Positions 5,741 to 6,784 of a stretch of DNA of 6,784 nt are shown in pieces. The position numbers and the translations under genes were made by a program. This stretch comes from an uncultured Bacilli bacterium (lineage in GTDB: Bacteria; Bacillota_I; Bacilli_A; RF39; UBA660). Position 1 is the first letter of the stretch; each line of letters starts with the position of its first letter. Under the pieces are notes generated by a model that saw nothing but the letters and a program-made list of their open reading frames with translations, had not been told where the DNA came from and did no database searches. The stretch lies in NCBI GenBank assembly GCA_947630205.1, contig CANRGW010000070.1, positions 1-6,784 of the forward strand, read 5' to 3'.

Positions 5741-6601
5741 ATGCAAAGATTTGAAATAACTAAAAAAGTTGGAATATTAGGAATAGTTTCTAATTTTCTT
5801 TTATTTTCTTTAAAAATAGTTGTTGGTTTAATAGCAAAAAGTCAATCAATGATAGCCGATGCTTTTAATAGTATAGGGGATGTATTTGCTTCTTTAATGA
5901 CTTTTATAGGTAATAAAATAGCAAGTTCTGAAAGTGATGAAGACCATAATTTTGGTCATGGAAAAGCGGAATATATATTTTCTATGTTTGTTAGTCTTTC
6001 AATTTTAATAATTGCTGTTAAACTTTTATACGATTCGATTAATTCTCTTGTTACAAGTAATCAAGTAATTTTTTCTTATAGTCTTTTAATCGTGTCTTTT
6101 ATAACTATCATTGTTAAATTATTTTTATATTTTTATACTAAGAAAATTAATGAAAAAGAAAATAATATTTTAATAAAGGCTAATATGTTAGATCATCGTA
6201 ACGATTTATTTTTAACAAGTGGTGTTTTTATTGCTATAATTTTTTCACTTTTTAAAATATATTTTGTAGATGCTTTAGTAGGTATTTTAATTTCATTTTG
6301 GTTTTTATTAACTGGAATAAAATTATTTAAAGAAAGTTATAATGTTTTAATGGATATTTCCTTAGATAAAGAAACAAGAGATAAAATAGTTAAATTAATT
6401 TTAAAAGATGAAAGAGTTGTAAATTTATCAGATATTCATTCGGTTGCTGTTGGTTATAAATTTATTTTAGTCTTAACTATTACGGTTGATGGTAACTTAA
6501 CAACTTTTGCCAGTCATAAAATAGCCAATCAAATAGAAAAACGTATTCTTAAAAACTTTGATAGTATTAAAGAAGTATTTATTCATATTCATCCAGTTTA
6601 A
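5741..6601 (+). CDS. Cation diffusion facilitator (CDF) family metal efflux transporter, probably Mn-type
   Basis: The 286-residue protein is full length for bacterial CDF exporters. It has about six membrane helices (near 10-31, 37-56, 78-98, 110-131, 154-172, 175-193) and a cytoplasmic C-terminal domain (about 205-286). IADAFNSIGDVFASL (38-52) is the helix 2 motif, DHNFGHGKAEYIF (68-80) is the conserved loop, and ANMLDHRNDLF (147-157) is the helix 5 motif. Aligned by eye to E. coli FieF, the transport-site residues become N43 and D47 in helix 2 and D151 and D155 in helix 5. This N/D-D, D-D set is associated with manganese-type CDFs rather than the H/D-D, H-D sets of zinc or zinc/iron members. 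H233, H259 and H282/H284 are candidate metal ligands of the C-terminal domain. It exports divalent metal in exchange for protons. It is co-transcribed with the small membrane protein upstream. The family is certain; the metal is inferred. Confidence 0.93.
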   Translation: MQRFEITKKVGILGIVSNFLLFSLKIVVGLIAKSQSMIADAFNSIGDVFASLMTFIGNKIASSESDEDHNFGHGKAEYIFSMFVSLSILIIAVKLLYDSINSLVTSNQVIFSYSLLIVSFITIIVKLFLYFYTKKINEKENNILIKANMLDHRNDLFLTSGVFIAIIFSLFKIYFVDALVGILISFWFLLTGIKLFKESYNVLMDISLDKETRDKIVKLILKDERVVNLSDIHSVAVGYKFILVLTITVDGNLTTFASHKIANQIEKRILKNFDSIKEVFIHIHPV

Positions 6602-6626
6602 AATATTTAAAACGATAAAGTTCGAC

Positions 6627-6664
6627 ATACAAGTTAGATAAAATAAAACTAACTTGTATTTTTT
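6627..6664 (+). terminator. Strong intrinsic terminator after the CDF gene
   Basis: ATACAAGTTAG (6627-6637) pairs perfectly with CTAACTTGTAT (6649-6659), 11 bp around an 11-nt A-rich loop, followed by a run of T to 6664. The T-run ends exactly where the group II intron begins, so this hairpin is also the likely 5' exon target of the intron. Confidence 0.9.
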
Positions 6665-6784
6665 GTGTGCCAGGCATGGCATATAACTAGGTGGTGAAAG
6701 TCCACTATACGCGTAAGTATCTGCGAAGTATTAGGGAAACACAACGCATTAACAGTGATGTTAGGGCTAAAGGAAGTGTGAAAC
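6665..6784 (+). mobile_element. Group II intron (class IIC-like), 5' end of domain I; continues beyond window
   Basis: The segment opens with GTGTGCC, matching the group II 5' consensus GUGYG. The order of blocks then follows the recalled 5' domain of the Oceanobacillus iheyensis IIC intron: GTGTGCCAGGCATGG, then GGTGGTGAAAGTCCAC (stem GTGG 6691-6694 with CCAC 6702-6705), then AACGCA, a small hairpin (TAAC 6750-6753 with GTTA 6760-6763), then CTAAAGGAAG. ACAC (6739-6742) can pair with GTGT (6776-6779), enclosing that hairpin. GC content here is 53 of 120 bases (44%), far above the flanking genes, as expected for a structured RNA. Its position directly behind a terminator T-tract is the hallmark insertion site of class IIC. 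Only 120 nt are visible. Domains II-VI and any reverse transcriptase/maturase gene would lie downstream, so whether the intron is intact is unknown. Confidence 0.88.

Noticed and set aside
6601..6626. A promoter or small gene between the CDF stop and the terminator
   Set aside because: The 25-nt stretch has no -35/-10 pair or RBS and simply leads into the terminator hairpin.
6497..6682. A 61-codon open frame on the minus strand across the end of the CDF gene and the terminator
   Set aside because: It lies mostly over the CDF coding region, the terminator hairpin and the intron 5' end. It has no recognisable motif and is best explained as a shadow frame.
6665..6784. A tRNA, riboswitch or other non-coding RNA gene in the GC-richer end of the window
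   Set aside because: The GTGTGCC start, the order of conserved blocks and the position behind a terminator fit a group II intron. No tRNA cloverleaf is present.

Overview
The window is very AT-rich DNA whose genes are all on the + strand, tightly packed and often overlapping. It looks like a chromosomal piece of a low-GC Bacillota/Mycoplasmatota-type bacterium, such as an uncultured gut Bacilli or RF39-like lineage. Two genes end in TGA (at 256-258 and 2145-2147) inside ATGA/TGATG junctions, so TGA is a stop and the Mycoplasma code does not apply. Lysine-, asparagine- and isoleucine-rich proteins, Shine-Dalgarno sites of the GAGG/GGTGA type and a textbook sigma-A promoter all fit this placement, but the exact taxon is inference.

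Region 1 (1-2728) is the end of a surface-polysaccharide type operon. It holds the C-terminus of a sugar-phosphate-type nucleotidyltransferase, a large protein joining a flippase-like membrane domain to an APH-like kinase domain, and a HAD phosphatase. The three genes overlap by 1-4 bases and are followed by a terminator hairpin. Nucleotidyltransferase, kinase and phosphatase together resemble the logic of making an NDP-activated sugar, polyol or phosphonate-like building block. The substrate cannot be read from the sequence.

Region 2 (about 2745-5397) has its own extended -10 promoter. It encodes a short-chain dehydrogenase/reductase, a PLP enzyme of the methionine gamma-lyase-like ('aluminium resistance', YnbB-type) family and a short RluA-type pseudouridine synthase. 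Both gene junctions are nearly identical 14-nt overlaps. A weak hairpin follows.

Region 3 (5400-6664) starts with a strong promoter and encodes a small TTG-initiated membrane protein and a cation diffusion facilitator whose metal-site residues suggest manganese. It ends at a strong intrinsic terminator.

Region 4 (6665-6784) begins exactly after the terminator's T-tract. It is the 5' end of a group II intron, most similar in remembered sequence to class IIC (Oceanobacillus iheyensis type). That class is known to insert just behind terminator hairpins. The rest of the intron, probably including a reverse transcriptase/maturase gene, lies outside the window.
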